In this document: piece by piece, positions 34,484-42,777 of the stretch | Numbering within the stretch: position 1 is the first letter of the stretch | Layout of the letters: every line of letters starts with the position of its first letter | Notes under the pieces: model-generated | What the model was told of the DNA's origin: nothing | The model's input: only the letters and a program-made list of their open reading frames with translations | Databases searched by the model: none | Position numbers and translations under genes: made by a program | Source of the DNA: JAGLQA01 sp023135565 | Lineage (GTDB): Bacteria; Acidobacteriota; Aminicenantia; UBA2199 | Direction of reading: 5' to 3' | Assembly: GCA_030639305.1 (NCBI GenBank) | Contig: DAOWCY010000008.1 | Span: 8,017-72,016, forward strand | DNA: 64,000 nucleotides

Positions 34484-35254
34484 ATGGAAAAAACCGATTT
34501 TTTAACGATATTTGCCGGTTTTGAGAATTTGCCTGTGGTGGAGCAAACGCTGCCCGCGGTGATCGAGGAAACGCGGCAAAATGACGCAAGACTGATCGTT
34601 CATGATTCCAGTGTAAAAGAAAGGGATAAAAAATGGGAATACCTAAAGGAATTAAATAAAAATAAAGACTTTTTCCTGCTGCTCTCCGATAACCTGTCGA
34701 TGGCCCATGCCCGGAATATGTGCCTTCACCTGGGCCAGGAACTCATGGCCCCGGAGTATATATGTGTGATGGAAGATGATCATGGATTTAAACCCGGTCT
34801 AATCCAGGCGGCTATTAAAGCAATGAAGACCTATTATGGCAAGAAAGCGCCCAATGGACTGCGTTATGGCTTGTTTAGCGGGTGTGGGAAACATCATAAA
34901 GCCAAAAGAGAATTATTGCCTGATGGGAATGCCTATCCCGCTTCCGATAATAATCCGGCCCAGATGGGCAGGGCAAATAGCTGCTTCCGCTGTGCGCCCA
35001 CTTCTCATTGGAATAACGTATTAAAAGGCTATGATACGGACGAATATTTGATATCTACGTTTCAAACGAATAATCTAAATTTGCGTAATTATTTTAAAGG
35101 ATTTACGATGATGATTATTCAAAACGGGGATTTAATGTTTGATATCGAAGTGGGCGGTCGCGGCGTAAGGAGCGCTTCAGATATGAAACTATGGGATGAA
35201 AAATACACGGCCAGCGATTCGAGGAGCCGGTATCTCGGCAAAGATTCGGTATAA
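34484..35254 (+). CDS. Glycosyltransferase-like protein (GT-A fold)
   Basis: 256 residues. The order is LTIFAGFENLPVVEQTLPA (nucleotide-binding start), SMAHARNMC, and an acidic VMEDDHGFKPG motif (near 90-100) in place of DxD. This resembles GT2-like transferases that use nucleotide sugars with a divalent metal. No membrane segment. ATG 34484 is preferred; a GTG at 34451 would add 11 residues. It lies in the glycan cluster between a methyltransferase and sulfotransferases. The specific sugar cannot be predicted. Confidence 0.6.
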   Translation: MEKTDFLTIFAGFENLPVVEQTLPAVIEETRQNDARLIVHDSSVKERDKKWEYLKELNKNKDFFLLLSDNLSMAHARNMCLHLGQELMAPEYICVMEDDHGFKPGLIQAAIKAMKTYYGKKAPNGLRYGLFSGCGKHHKAKRELLPDGNAYPASDNNPAQMGRANSCFRCAPTSHWNNVLKGYDTDEYLISTFQTNNLNLRNYFKGFTMMIIQNGDLMFDIEVGGRGVRSASDMKLWDEKYTASDSRSRYLGKDSV

Positions 35255-35279
35255 ATAAAAGAAAGTATCCATCGAAACA

Positions 35280-36017
35280 ATGAAAATTTTCGGCATCGGA
35301 CTTAATAAAACCGGCACCAAGACATTGGGTACCTGTTTAAAACATTTTGGGAACCGCCATATAAGTTGTGATTTTAATTCTCTAAAATTATATTCAGCAG
35401 GAAACTTCGCAGCCGTTTGTGAAATAATCGATCAATATGACAGCTTTGAAGATTGGCCATGGCCATTAATGTATGAATTACTGGATAAAAATTACCCGGA
35501 CGGCAAATTTATTCTCACTGTAAGAAAAAGCCCGGAAATATGGTTTCAAAGCCTTGTTAAACATGCGAATCGCACAGGTAAAACCGAATTTCGCAAAGTT
35601 GCTTACGGCCATGAAATGCCCCATGGGTTTAAAGAAGAACATATAGCGTTTTATAAAAAACATAATCAGGACGTGCTGGAATATTTTAGCAATAAGCCCG
35701 GGAAACTTTTAAAAGTGTGTTGGGAAAATGGGGACGGCTGGAAAGAAATTTGTCCTTTCCTCGAGAAAGAAATACCCGGCATCCCCTTCCCCCATGACAA
35801 CAAACATCTATATTTAGATGAAAAATTCTCAAAGCAGCAGGAAAAAAAAAAAGAAAAGGCTGAAGCGGGAAACGGCGAAAAATGTGCTTGTTATGGGATC
35901 AGGCAGAAGTGGCACCAGCCTGGCATCCGGTATTTTGAGCAAAGCCGGTTATTACATGGGCGAAAACCTGATGCCGGCCACCCGCGCCAATCCCAAGGGT
36001 TTTTTCGAATCCTATGA
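35280..36017 (+). CDS. Sulfotransferase 2, with out-of-frame overlap into the next gene
   Basis: 245 residues. The PAPS loop GLNKTGTKTLG lies at residues 7-17. The conserved ending PGIPFPHDNK at about 165-175 suggests the domain is complete there. The last ~65 residues are read across the start of the next gene in another frame, are Cys/Arg/His-rich and look non-native. An A11 run at 35842-35852 sits in the overlap. Loss or gain of bases there would fuse this protein to the next sulfotransferase. Either a real slippage site, a mutation or a sequencing indel. Confidence 0.65.
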   Translation: MKIFGIGLNKTGTKTLGTCLKHFGNRHISCDFNSLKLYSAGNFAAVCEIIDQYDSFEDWPWPLMYELLDKNYPDGKFILTVRKSPEIWFQSLVKHANRTGKTEFRKVAYGHEMPHGFKEEHIAFYKKHNQDVLEYFSNKPGKLLKVCWENGDGWKEICPFLEKEIPGIPFPHDNKHLYLDEKFSKQQEKKKEKAEAGNGEKCACYGIRQKWHQPGIRYFEQSRLLHGRKPDAGHPRQSQGFFRIL

Positions 36018-36651
36018 CATCGAACAAATCAATGAAGATATACTAAGAAAAGTAGTGAAAAAGAAACCGCCTTTGATCGATTTCTTTTTACGAAAAAACC
36101 TGCGTAAAGGTCACTACTGGTTAGCGAAAGTAGGTTTGACAGAGCAATTGGAAACAGGTGAAATCATCGAAAAACGTATACAAAAAGAAATCGACCGGAT
36201 TCCCTTCTGTTTCAAAGACCCCCGGTTTTCATATACGCTGCCCGCCTGGAGACCTTTTTTGCCTGAGGACACCGTATTCCTTTGTGTTTTCAGACACCCC
36301 AGCGCCACCGGCAAAAGTATCTTAAAGCAAATACGGACTTCCCGCGGGTTAGGCTATTTAAGATTCAGCTTTCGTGACGCCATGCAGCTCTGGACCCTGA
36401 TGTATTCCCATATCCTACACAAACATAGGAACCGGGGCAACTGGCTCTTTCTTCATTATAATCAACTGCTTGAAGAAGAAGGACTAATTAAAATCGAAGA
36501 CTTCACCGGCGCAAAAATCGACAGAACCTTTCCCGAAAAAAAGTTAAACCGTTCGCTGCCTGACGAGGCTCCCATACCCGGCCAGGCAGCGGAAATATAC
36601 GCCGAACTCTGCCGGCTGGCTGGAGTGAAAAGCTCCCCGTGTGAGAAATGA
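35818..36651 (+). CDS. Sulfotransferase 3
   Basis: 277 residues. A basic N-terminus (KKKKKRLKRETAK) is followed by the PAPS loop VMGSGRSGTSLASG (about 25-38) and a 3'-phosphate-site-like VFRHPSATGKSI. The start ATG lies 200 bp inside the upstream gene in another frame, and no Shine-Dalgarno is seen, so translation may depend on coupling or on the A11 slippage described for that gene. It ends with an ATGA overlap with the next glycosyltransferase gene. Confidence 0.72.
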   Translation: MKNSQSSRKKKKKRLKRETAKNVLVMGSGRSGTSLASGILSKAGYYMGENLMPATRANPKGFFESYDIEQINEDILRKVVKKKPPLIDFFLRKNLRKGHYWLAKVGLTEQLETGEIIEKRIQKEIDRIPFCFKDPRFSYTLPAWRPFLPEDTVFLCVFRHPSATGKSILKQIRTSRGLGYLRFSFRDAMQLWTLMYSHILHKHRNRGNWLFLHYNQLLEEEGLIKIEDFTGAKIDRTFPEKKLNRSLPDEAPIPGQAAEIYAELCRLAGVKSSPCEK

Positions 36652-37592
36652 CCGCGCCGCCCATAACAGTTCTTATGCCGGTTTACAACGGCGAAACGTA
36701 TTTACGGGAAGCCATCGAAAGTGTGTTGGATCAGACATTTCCCGATTTTGAGTTTATTATCTTCGATGACGGCTCTACCGACGGCAGTTTGGAAATAATT
36801 AGGGATTATGACGATAAAAGAATCAATTTGATTCAAAACCGAAGAAATGTCGGTATAGCCGGGAATCTGAATCGCGGTATTTCTCTTGCCCGGGGTAAAT
36901 ATATCCTGAGGATGGACGCCGACGATATTTGTTTGCCGGGCAGGTTCGAAGAGCAATTTAAATTTATGGAAACAAACAGGGATGTCGCTGTTTGCGGCGC
37001 CTGGGTAGAATTTATCGGCAAGAAGATAAAATGGTTGACCGGCAATATATTAAAAGACCCCACGCATCCGGAAGAAATCCGCTGTTATTTTTTATTCAAC
37101 TGTGTGCTGAAACATCCTACCGTGATAATCAGGAAGGAGGTTTTCCAGCAGGAAGGATATTTATACGATGAGAAAGTCAACCGGGCTGAAGATTATGATC
37201 TTTGGGTCCGGGTCTCGAAAAAATATGATTTAGCCAACCTGAGCAAAGTTTTGCTCAAATACCGGGTGCATCAGACTAATATCAGTGCAGTTCATAAGAA
37301 AGAGAACGTCAACCAGTCGAATGAGATCAGGAAGAATCTATTAATGGAATTGGGAATAAAACCCACAAAAAAAGATTTACGACTGCATCTCGATTTTGCG
37401 AAACGGGCTCGAAAAGAGTATCCTGATGAAATCCTTGACGGATTTAAAAAATGGCTGCTGAAAATATATCGAACAAATAATAAAAGTAAAGTGTATGATG
37501 AAGAAACGCTGCAAAAAGTGCTGTCACAAAAGTGGCGCGATAAATGTGGCAATGAGTCGGAGCCTAATTGGGAAACCGCTTGCCGGGCATGA
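36648..37592 (+). CDS. Glycosyltransferase family 2
   Basis: 314 residues: PITVLMPVYNGETYLREAI (nucleotide-binding strand), FDDGSTDGS and the DXD-type MDADD (near 85-90), then RAEDYDLWVR, the ED[YE] region of inverting GT2 enzymes. A soluble cytoplasmic transferase adding a sugar to the growing glycan. It overlaps the upstream sulfotransferase by ATGA, so both are translated together. Confidence 0.85.
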   Translation: MTAPPITVLMPVYNGETYLREAIESVLDQTFPDFEFIIFDDGSTDGSLEIIRDYDDKRINLIQNRRNVGIAGNLNRGISLARGKYILRMDADDICLPGRFEEQFKFMETNRDVAVCGAWVEFIGKKIKWLTGNILKDPTHPEEIRCYFLFNCVLKHPTVIIRKEVFQQEGYLYDEKVNRAEDYDLWVRVSKKYDLANLSKVLLKYRVHQTNISAVHKKENVNQSNEIRKNLLMELGIKPTKKDLRLHLDFAKRARKEYPDEILDGFKKWLLKIYRTNNKSKVYDEETLQKVLSQKWRDKCGNESEPNWETACRA

Positions 37593-37624
37593 AACAGGGC
37601 AGGAATTAGGAGTAAGATACTAAT

Positions 37625-38380
37625 ATGTTAGTCATTTCAGGAAGCTTACCGAAAGCAGGCAGTTCATGGTTTTTACATTTAACCAACGATTTGTTAGTGG
37701 CCGCCGGGCACCCGGATAACAAGCAGATCAGGGATAAATTCGACCTGCAATTCATGAAGTATGACGAATGTAATATCCAGGAACCCACCCCTGAAAAAAT
37801 AGAAATTTTAACCAGCCCGCCGGTTTCTGAATATACTTTTGCCGTCAAGACCCATCATCCCCCGAACCGGCATGTCCTGGACTTGTTAGCGAAAGGAAAA
37901 ATAAAAATCACCTATATCTACCGTGATCCCCGGGACACGGCGGTTTCCGGTTTGGAAGCGGGGCGCAAGCTCAGGGCAAGAGGTGTCTTTGAAAGGTTCG
38001 GGAAAATCGAAAGTATGCAGGATGCCATAGAGTGGAGTTCTCGCCAGGTGGAGAATAACTGGCAGCGCTGGATTCAAAAAGAAGGCATTTTGTATTTCAG
38101 GTATGAAGACCTGCTGCGCAATCCCCTGGAAGAGTTATCCCGGCTTGCCGGTTACCTGGAGATAGATGTGCCGGAAGAGGCAGTCGGGAAAATCATAGGA
38201 AAACACAGCGCCGCCAGGTTAAAAGAGTCCCGGGAAGGTAAACCGAAATATCACTTTAACAAAGGCAGAACCGGCAGGTTCCGGGAGGTAATGACAGCGG
38301 TGGAAATCGAATCTTGTCACCGTCTTTTCGGTGATTATTTAGAAAAAATGGGATACGCAGATCGAGAGAGTCCCGGATGA
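37625..38380 (+). CDS. Sulfotransferase 4
   Basis: 251 residues. The PAPS loop is SGSLPKAGSSWF (5-16), closer to the eukaryotic-like PKSGTTW class, and the 3' site YRDPRDTAVSG lies at about 98-108. HSAARLKESREGK and HFNKGRTGRFREVM near the end match the RKG(x)xGDW-type PAPS contact in spacing. AGGAG is present upstream. Probably sulfates a glycan or lipid hydroxyl. Confidence 0.82.
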   Translation: MLVISGSLPKAGSSWFLHLTNDLLVAAGHPDNKQIRDKFDLQFMKYDECNIQEPTPEKIEILTSPPVSEYTFAVKTHHPPNRHVLDLLAKGKIKITYIYRDPRDTAVSGLEAGRKLRARGVFERFGKIESMQDAIEWSSRQVENNWQRWIQKEGILYFRYEDLLRNPLEELSRLAGYLEIDVPEEAVGKIIGKHSAARLKESREGKPKYHFNKGRTGRFREVMTAVEIESCHRLFGDYLEKMGYADRESPG

Positions 38381-38407
38381 ACTCAACCGGGGAACTAAAA
38401 TAATTCC

Positions 38408-39550
38408 ATGAAAATTTTATATTTTACCCGTTCTGCTCCCTATGTAGACAGCGGCGGCGGCGGGCGCAGGAGAACTTACCAGGTTTGCGAAGCGCTTAAA
38501 GCCACCGGTTCTTTTGAATTTATAACTTCTTTTCGTCCCCCGGTTGAAATTCTCAAAAAGATCGACTCGAAATTTCGCAAAGTAATTACTAAAAATTTCG
38601 TTACTAACGGCGAATATAAACTGTGGAGTAAGGACCGCCGCGATGCCCTTTATCGTTTCAGGAGCATCGCGCGGGAATGGCTAAAGAGCGTCCCCGGTTT
38701 ATTTGCCGCGGATTTAATTTTTGTAGAAGACCCGGTTTATTTTAAGCCCTTAGTGGTTGGGCTTAAAGGAGCTGGTATCCCGGTGATCGCTTCCTGCCAG
38801 AACATCGAATCCCTCTCTTATGGCCGGGTATCATTCGCGGACAAGCAGGCGATTCTCTATAAAGAATTGGATATCCTATCTTTATGTGACCTGACTATCA
38901 CCATTTCCAGGGAGGACTCCTGGCTGCTGAACAATTTTGGCATAAAAACCTATTTTTTCCCTTATTTCCCACCGCCCCTGGACCGGCAGCGGCTATTGAA
39001 GATTCGCCGTTTCAGGGAGAAAAATAAAGAAAAAATAAAAAATGGAAATATTCTCCTGTTAGGCAATGCCGGTAATATTGCCACCCGGCGCGGTATGAAA
39101 AAGGTTATTGACTATTGGCGGGTAAACAGCCTGTCCCGGTCAGCCGGTAAACTCGCAGTCGCCGGTTACAAAACCGATATTTTTTTTAAAGAGGTGCTTG
39201 CTTACCCGGGCATTGAATTTTTAGGTCCTCTTTCCAACGATGAATTGGATAAGAAACTGCAGGCCGTAAAAGCCTGTTTGTGTTACCAGGAAGAAGGCGG
39301 CGGCGCGTTGACCAGGATTTGTGAAATGCTGCTGGCCGGAATTCCTGTGCTGGCGAATTTTAATGCAGCCCGTACCTATGCTAACAAGCAGGGTGTGATC
39401 GAGTTTGCCGCTCTCGAAGATTTGCAGCGCGTACTGGCCCGGGACGGCGTCTTTGCCGGGGCAGTCCCCGAACCGCCGCGGCCCGATACCGCCGAACTCA
39501 TCACCGAAATCAAAAAGGCCCGCGGCCCCGTGCGCACGGGGGGGCGATAA
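38408..39550 (+). CDS. Glycosyltransferase (GT-B type), paralogue 1, with repeat-derived tail
   Basis: 380 residues. Two Rossmann-like halves typical of GT-B enzymes: an N-terminal Gly-rich loop (DSGGGGRRRTYQV) and a C-terminal EEGGGALTRICEMLLAGIPVL motif resembling the nucleotide-sugar-binding EG..L..EA segment of GT4. It is paralogous to the gene at 42778, sharing KYWS, FVxDPxYF, NIESL, SISRExxWL and LxNFGI. The last eight residues (GPVRTGGR) and stop come from the repeat that starts at 39524. Confidence 0.75.
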   Translation: MKILYFTRSAPYVDSGGGGRRRTYQVCEALKATGSFEFITSFRPPVEILKKIDSKFRKVITKNFVTNGEYKLWSKDRRDALYRFRSIAREWLKSVPGLFAADLIFVEDPVYFKPLVVGLKGAGIPVIASCQNIESLSYGRVSFADKQAILYKELDILSLCDLTITISREDSWLLNNFGIKTYFFPYFPPPLDRQRLLKIRRFREKNKEKIKNGNILLLGNAGNIATRRGMKKVIDYWRVNSLSRSAGKLAVAGYKTDIFFKEVLAYPGIEFLGPLSNDELDKKLQAVKACLCYQEEGGGALTRICEMLLAGIPVLANFNAARTYANKQGVIEFAALEDLQRVLARDGVFAGAVPEPPRPDTAELITEIKKARGPVRTGGR

Positions 39551-39665
39551 GGGGGACGGCGTGGGGTGCCTATAATGAGCTTCCGGGTATCAGAAAAGCG
39601 TATCGCTCATCAAAAGTTTTGATCAAACTTTTACAAAAGTTTGGCCCCCGGCAGGGCCGCCGGAG
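39524..39665 (+). repeat. Modular repeat (GTGCGCAC palindrome plus A1 core)
   Basis: It starts inside the upstream coding sequence with GGCCCCGTGCGCACGG, contains AAAGCGTATCGCTCATC and a complete A1 core (39606-39665). The first 27 bp are identical to 45894-45920, where they also end a gene. Confidence 0.85.
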
Positions 39666-39686
39666 GCAAAGTAATTTTAGAAACCG

Positions 39687-40652
39687 ATGACTAAAGCAAA
39701 AGAAATACTCGACCGAATGATACTCATCGGCGGAGCGCCTCGCAGCGGAACTACTTTTGCTGCCGGGAGCCTGAACTCCCACCCGCGCATCGTAACGGCT
39801 GTAGATGACCGTGTCTACGAATGTTGGGCGCTTTACTATTATCGCGACAGAGCCGGGTTAGTGCAGGAGATGCGCAGCCGCCGGTTGAGCCGCGAAGAAG
39901 TTGAGAACAAGTTGAAAGCGCATCTTTTTCCCGGCGGTATATTGCAGGGCGCAGCTCCTTCGGCCAAAACCCTGACCTGCCCTCCCGCGCCCCACCCGGT
40001 GCCGCCCCATACCGGTGAGCCCGTGCCGTCCGACATAGAGTTGGGCCGCTGTTCGCTGCCTTTAGAGCGGTTTGAAGACGATTGGTTTTTATGTTTAAAA
40101 TCGCCTGAAATCTCCTATGTACTGCCGCAGTTGGCCGAATCTTTGCCTGAAGCAAAGTTTATTTTAATATACCGTCCTATTATCGAAATCGCCGAATCTA
40201 TGTACCGCATGGCGCTGACAGTGAAGAAGGTAGCTATATTTCACCGGCGCTGGTTGTTAGAAACCGATGCCCACGGTCAATTGATCCCCCCGCCCGGCAT
40301 CCCCGAAGAGTGGTTCGGTCTTTGGCGTACCACTTCCGATTTCGGACGCTGTGTAGTGAGTGCGGTTAGTTACTTGCGGGCCGGGATAGAAGGCGCCGCC
40401 CAAATTCCTCCCGGAAGGGTTTTGTTTTACGACCATGCGCAATTGCGCCGGGAACCGGACCGGGTTTTTGAAAAACTGGCCGGATTTTTAAAGGTGGAAG
40501 CAGACGGGTTCAAAGAAGCGTTGGGCGGGCTGCGGCGCACGGCCCCGGAGATCGGCCCCGATCTGCAAAAAGAGTATGCACAGATGGCCGCGCTGTTGAA
40601 TTTACAGGAGTTGTCGAACAAATTTGAATCTCTAAACAGCTCTTTTCAATGA
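39687..40652 (+). CDS. Sulfotransferase 5
   Basis: 321 residues. The PAPS loop GGAPRSGTTFAAGSL (14-28) is followed by a 3'-site YRPIIEIAESMYRM (near 165-178). Between about 88 and 125 is a Pro-rich, low-complexity segment (CPPAPHPVPPHTGEPVP) absent from the other copies, perhaps an expanded loop or inserted DNA. WHxxFxRR-type acceptor residues resemble carbohydrate sulfotransferases. The start lies 22 bp after a repeat whose end contains GGAGG. Confidence 0.75.
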   Translation: MTKAKEILDRMILIGGAPRSGTTFAAGSLNSHPRIVTAVDDRVYECWALYYYRDRAGLVQEMRSRRLSREEVENKLKAHLFPGGILQGAAPSAKTLTCPPAPHPVPPHTGEPVPSDIELGRCSLPLERFEDDWFLCLKSPEISYVLPQLAESLPEAKFILIYRPIIEIAESMYRMALTVKKVAIFHRRWLLETDAHGQLIPPPGIPEEWFGLWRTTSDFGRCVVSAVSYLRAGIEGAAQIPPGRVLFYDHAQLRREPDRVFEKLAGFLKVEADGFKEALGGLRRTAPEIGPDLQKEYAQMAALLNLQELSNKFESLNSSFQ

Positions 40653-40658
40653 TCGGAC

Positions 40659-40755
40659 TTGCCTCCGGCGGCCCTGCCGGGGGCCAAACTTTTGTAAAAG
40701 TTTGATCAAAACTTTTGTTTAAAAAAGCGAGAAACGCTGTCACCATCCCCGCCGG
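40659..40755 (-). repeat. A1 modular repeat
   Basis: Inverse copy: TTGCCTCCGGCGGCC to AAAACTTTTG (40659-40718), followed by GCGAGAAACGC and a CCCCGCCGGGGGGG stem. It would add 22 residues if the next gene were started at an upstream in-frame codon. Confidence 0.8.
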
Positions 40756-40780
40756 GGGGGCCGCGAGTAAGGAGTTTTTT

Positions 40781-41773
40781 ATGATCGTTTATTTTGATAC
40801 TGTCAAACGGAAACGCCCCGTCGAAGACGGCGGGGAATTAGTGAAATTAGACTGGTCTACGAAAAAAGTAGTCAAAAGCTTGCCGTTATATCCTACCGAA
40901 CCCGATATCGAAGAAGACCCCAACCCCAGGGGCAACAGCCGCGGCGGCAAAGGAATGCTTATTTCCGGGGATGAAGTGTTTGTCGGCACCTACCACACCA
41001 TCCTGGTTTACGACCTGGAACTAAACCTGAAAAGAAGAATCAGCAATAATCTTTTTGTCAACATCCACGAAATGTGTTTTGCCGGCCGGGATATCTGGGT
41101 GTCTTCCACCACCATAGACAGCGCAGTGCTGGTAGACCCGCAGGAAAAAGACCTCAGCAAGCACCTTAAAACCTGGTGGCCCAGGGAAGAACCGTTGATA
41201 CAGGCGCGTTTCAGGGTGCAGCCCCTGGAGATCGACAAAACAGTAGACAACCGGCTGCTCCATCTCCATAAGGAAATCAGCAGCGACGATGACCACACCC
41301 ATCTGAACAGCGTCACCAAATTTGCCGACAACACCTATGTGCTGCTTAACAAAATGGGCGCTTTTATCCAAATAGAACCGGAACTGGAATTTATTTTTGA
41401 AGATGAACTGCTGCGCGGCGGGCACAGCCCGGTAGTAACCGGCGATGGGAAACAGTTTTTAGTGTGCAGTAATTTCAGGAAAAAAAGCGTATTGATCTTC
41501 GACTTAGAAAACCGGCAATTTAACAAAAGAATCGACCTGCTGGACTTTGCGGAAGTAGCCGAATTACACGAAAAACACCCGGATCAACCTTTTAACAAGT
41601 CGATATTTCCCCGCGGCCTGGAAATCCTCGATGAGGAACGTATTTTGGTCGGCATATCGCCGGCATCGATCCTGGAGATAGATATAAAAAGGGAAAAATT
41701 GCTTGATTTTTACCAACACAGTTTCGATGTAGGCGATGCGGTTCACGGCCTGGTTCATGTAAAGCGCCCGTAA
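40781..41773 (+). CDS. Hypothetical protein, possible beta-propeller
   Basis: 330 residues; no family recognised with certainty. Repeating short strands of the type GxxVFVGTYHTILVYDLELN, DIWVSSTTIDSAVLVD and FLVCSNFRKKSVLIFDLENR suggest a propeller of about five blades. There is no signal peptide, so it should be cytoplasmic. AAGGAG before ATG 40781 fixes the start. In sulfotransferase/glycosyltransferase clusters such proteins could bind a saccharide or assist an enzyme; no evidence distinguishes these roles. Confidence 0.55.
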   Translation: MIVYFDTVKRKRPVEDGGELVKLDWSTKKVVKSLPLYPTEPDIEEDPNPRGNSRGGKGMLISGDEVFVGTYHTILVYDLELNLKRRISNNLFVNIHEMCFAGRDIWVSSTTIDSAVLVDPQEKDLSKHLKTWWPREEPLIQARFRVQPLEIDKTVDNRLLHLHKEISSDDDHTHLNSVTKFADNTYVLLNKMGAFIQIEPELEFIFEDELLRGGHSPVVTGDGKQFLVCSNFRKKSVLIFDLENRQFNKRIDLLDFAEVAELHEKHPDQPFNKSIFPRGLEILDEERILVGISPASILEIDIKREKLLDFYQHSFDVGDAVHGLVHVKRP

Positions 41774-41836
41774 AGCGGCCCACAGGTTGCCTGGTACAGC
41801 CCCGCTTTCGTAGGCTGTAGAAATAAAGGATAAAAA

Positions 41837-42742
41837 ATGGACAAAGTACTTTTTAAAGGCATCGATCTCCCGCAGGACCCGGTCTTTGTCGTGGGTTACC
41901 CGCGTTCCGGCACCACCCTGGTGCAGTCTTTACTGGCCACCCAGGAAGATGTTTACTCCCTGCCGGAAACTCATTTCTATAACGTAATCTATAGAGAGGC
42001 TGTGCGCACCGATGAGCAGGGATTTTTGGACGAAAGCTGTCTTCCCCGGGTGTTTGCCAAAATCCATGAAAAAATGGATTTCCGTTTCGATCCCGGGGAG
42101 GAAAATCATATTACCCGGTTGGCGCAGGAGAAAAGGCTCGATCCCAAGCTGCTTTTTGAATTTATCGTGGGTCATTTTATCGCCGCGGACCTGGAAAATA
42201 GGAAAGAGAGGAAAAGTAAATCTTTCCGTTGGGTAGAAAAAACTCCCAATCATGCTTATTTTCTCGAGCATATACTGTCGGTTTACCCCCAGGCCCAATT
42301 TGTGAATATCATTCGTCACCCCGTGCCTGCCGTCTATTCGCGGAAGATCAATTTTCCTTTCAACAAAGATAAGCCTTTAGAGAAGTTGGCACAGCTCTGG
42401 AAGCGCAGTATTTTTGAGACCGAAGAGTTTGCCCGGCAGCAGCCGGGGAAACTTTATTCCGTAAAATATGAGAGCCTCACTGCAAATGTCGAAGCAGAAT
42501 TTGGCAAGATTTGTAATTTTGTGGGCATTGCTTTGAATATGGATTTAGTAAGGAATCATCCTGAAGTTAGTGGACGTTTTATATTGTCAGCCGAGGTATG
42601 GAAGAAGAAAGAGGAATACAAAGATATCGTCAACACCAATACTAAGTATTTAGACATAGTGCCCCGGGAAGAAGCCGAATATATCGAGAGTTTGTTGGCC
42701 GATAAGATGAAGGAGTATGGTTATGCGCCTCTTTTCTCATAA
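41837..42742 (+). CDS. Sulfotransferase 6
   Basis: 301 residues. The PAPS loop VGYPRSGTTLVQSLL (20-34), a conserved PETHFYN helix (about 47-53), RWVEKTPNHAYFL (near 135) and the 3' site FVNIIRHPVPAVYS (about 155-168) all match the Sulfotransfer_3-type family. AAGGA is upstream. It is one of the most canonical sulfotransferases in the window and probably active on a glycan. Confidence 0.87.
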   Translation: MDKVLFKGIDLPQDPVFVVGYPRSGTTLVQSLLATQEDVYSLPETHFYNVIYREAVRTDEQGFLDESCLPRVFAKIHEKMDFRFDPGEENHITRLAQEKRLDPKLLFEFIVGHFIAADLENRKERKSKSFRWVEKTPNHAYFLEHILSVYPQAQFVNIIRHPVPAVYSRKINFPFNKDKPLEKLAQLWKRSIFETEEFARQQPGKLYSVKYESLTANVEAEFGKICNFVGIALNMDLVRNHPEVSGRFILSAEVWKKKEEYKDIVNTNTKYLDIVPREEAEYIESLLADKMKEYGYAPLFS

Positions 42743-42777
42743 AATCGGGGCCGGGATTCAACGGTGGTGAACTGTAC

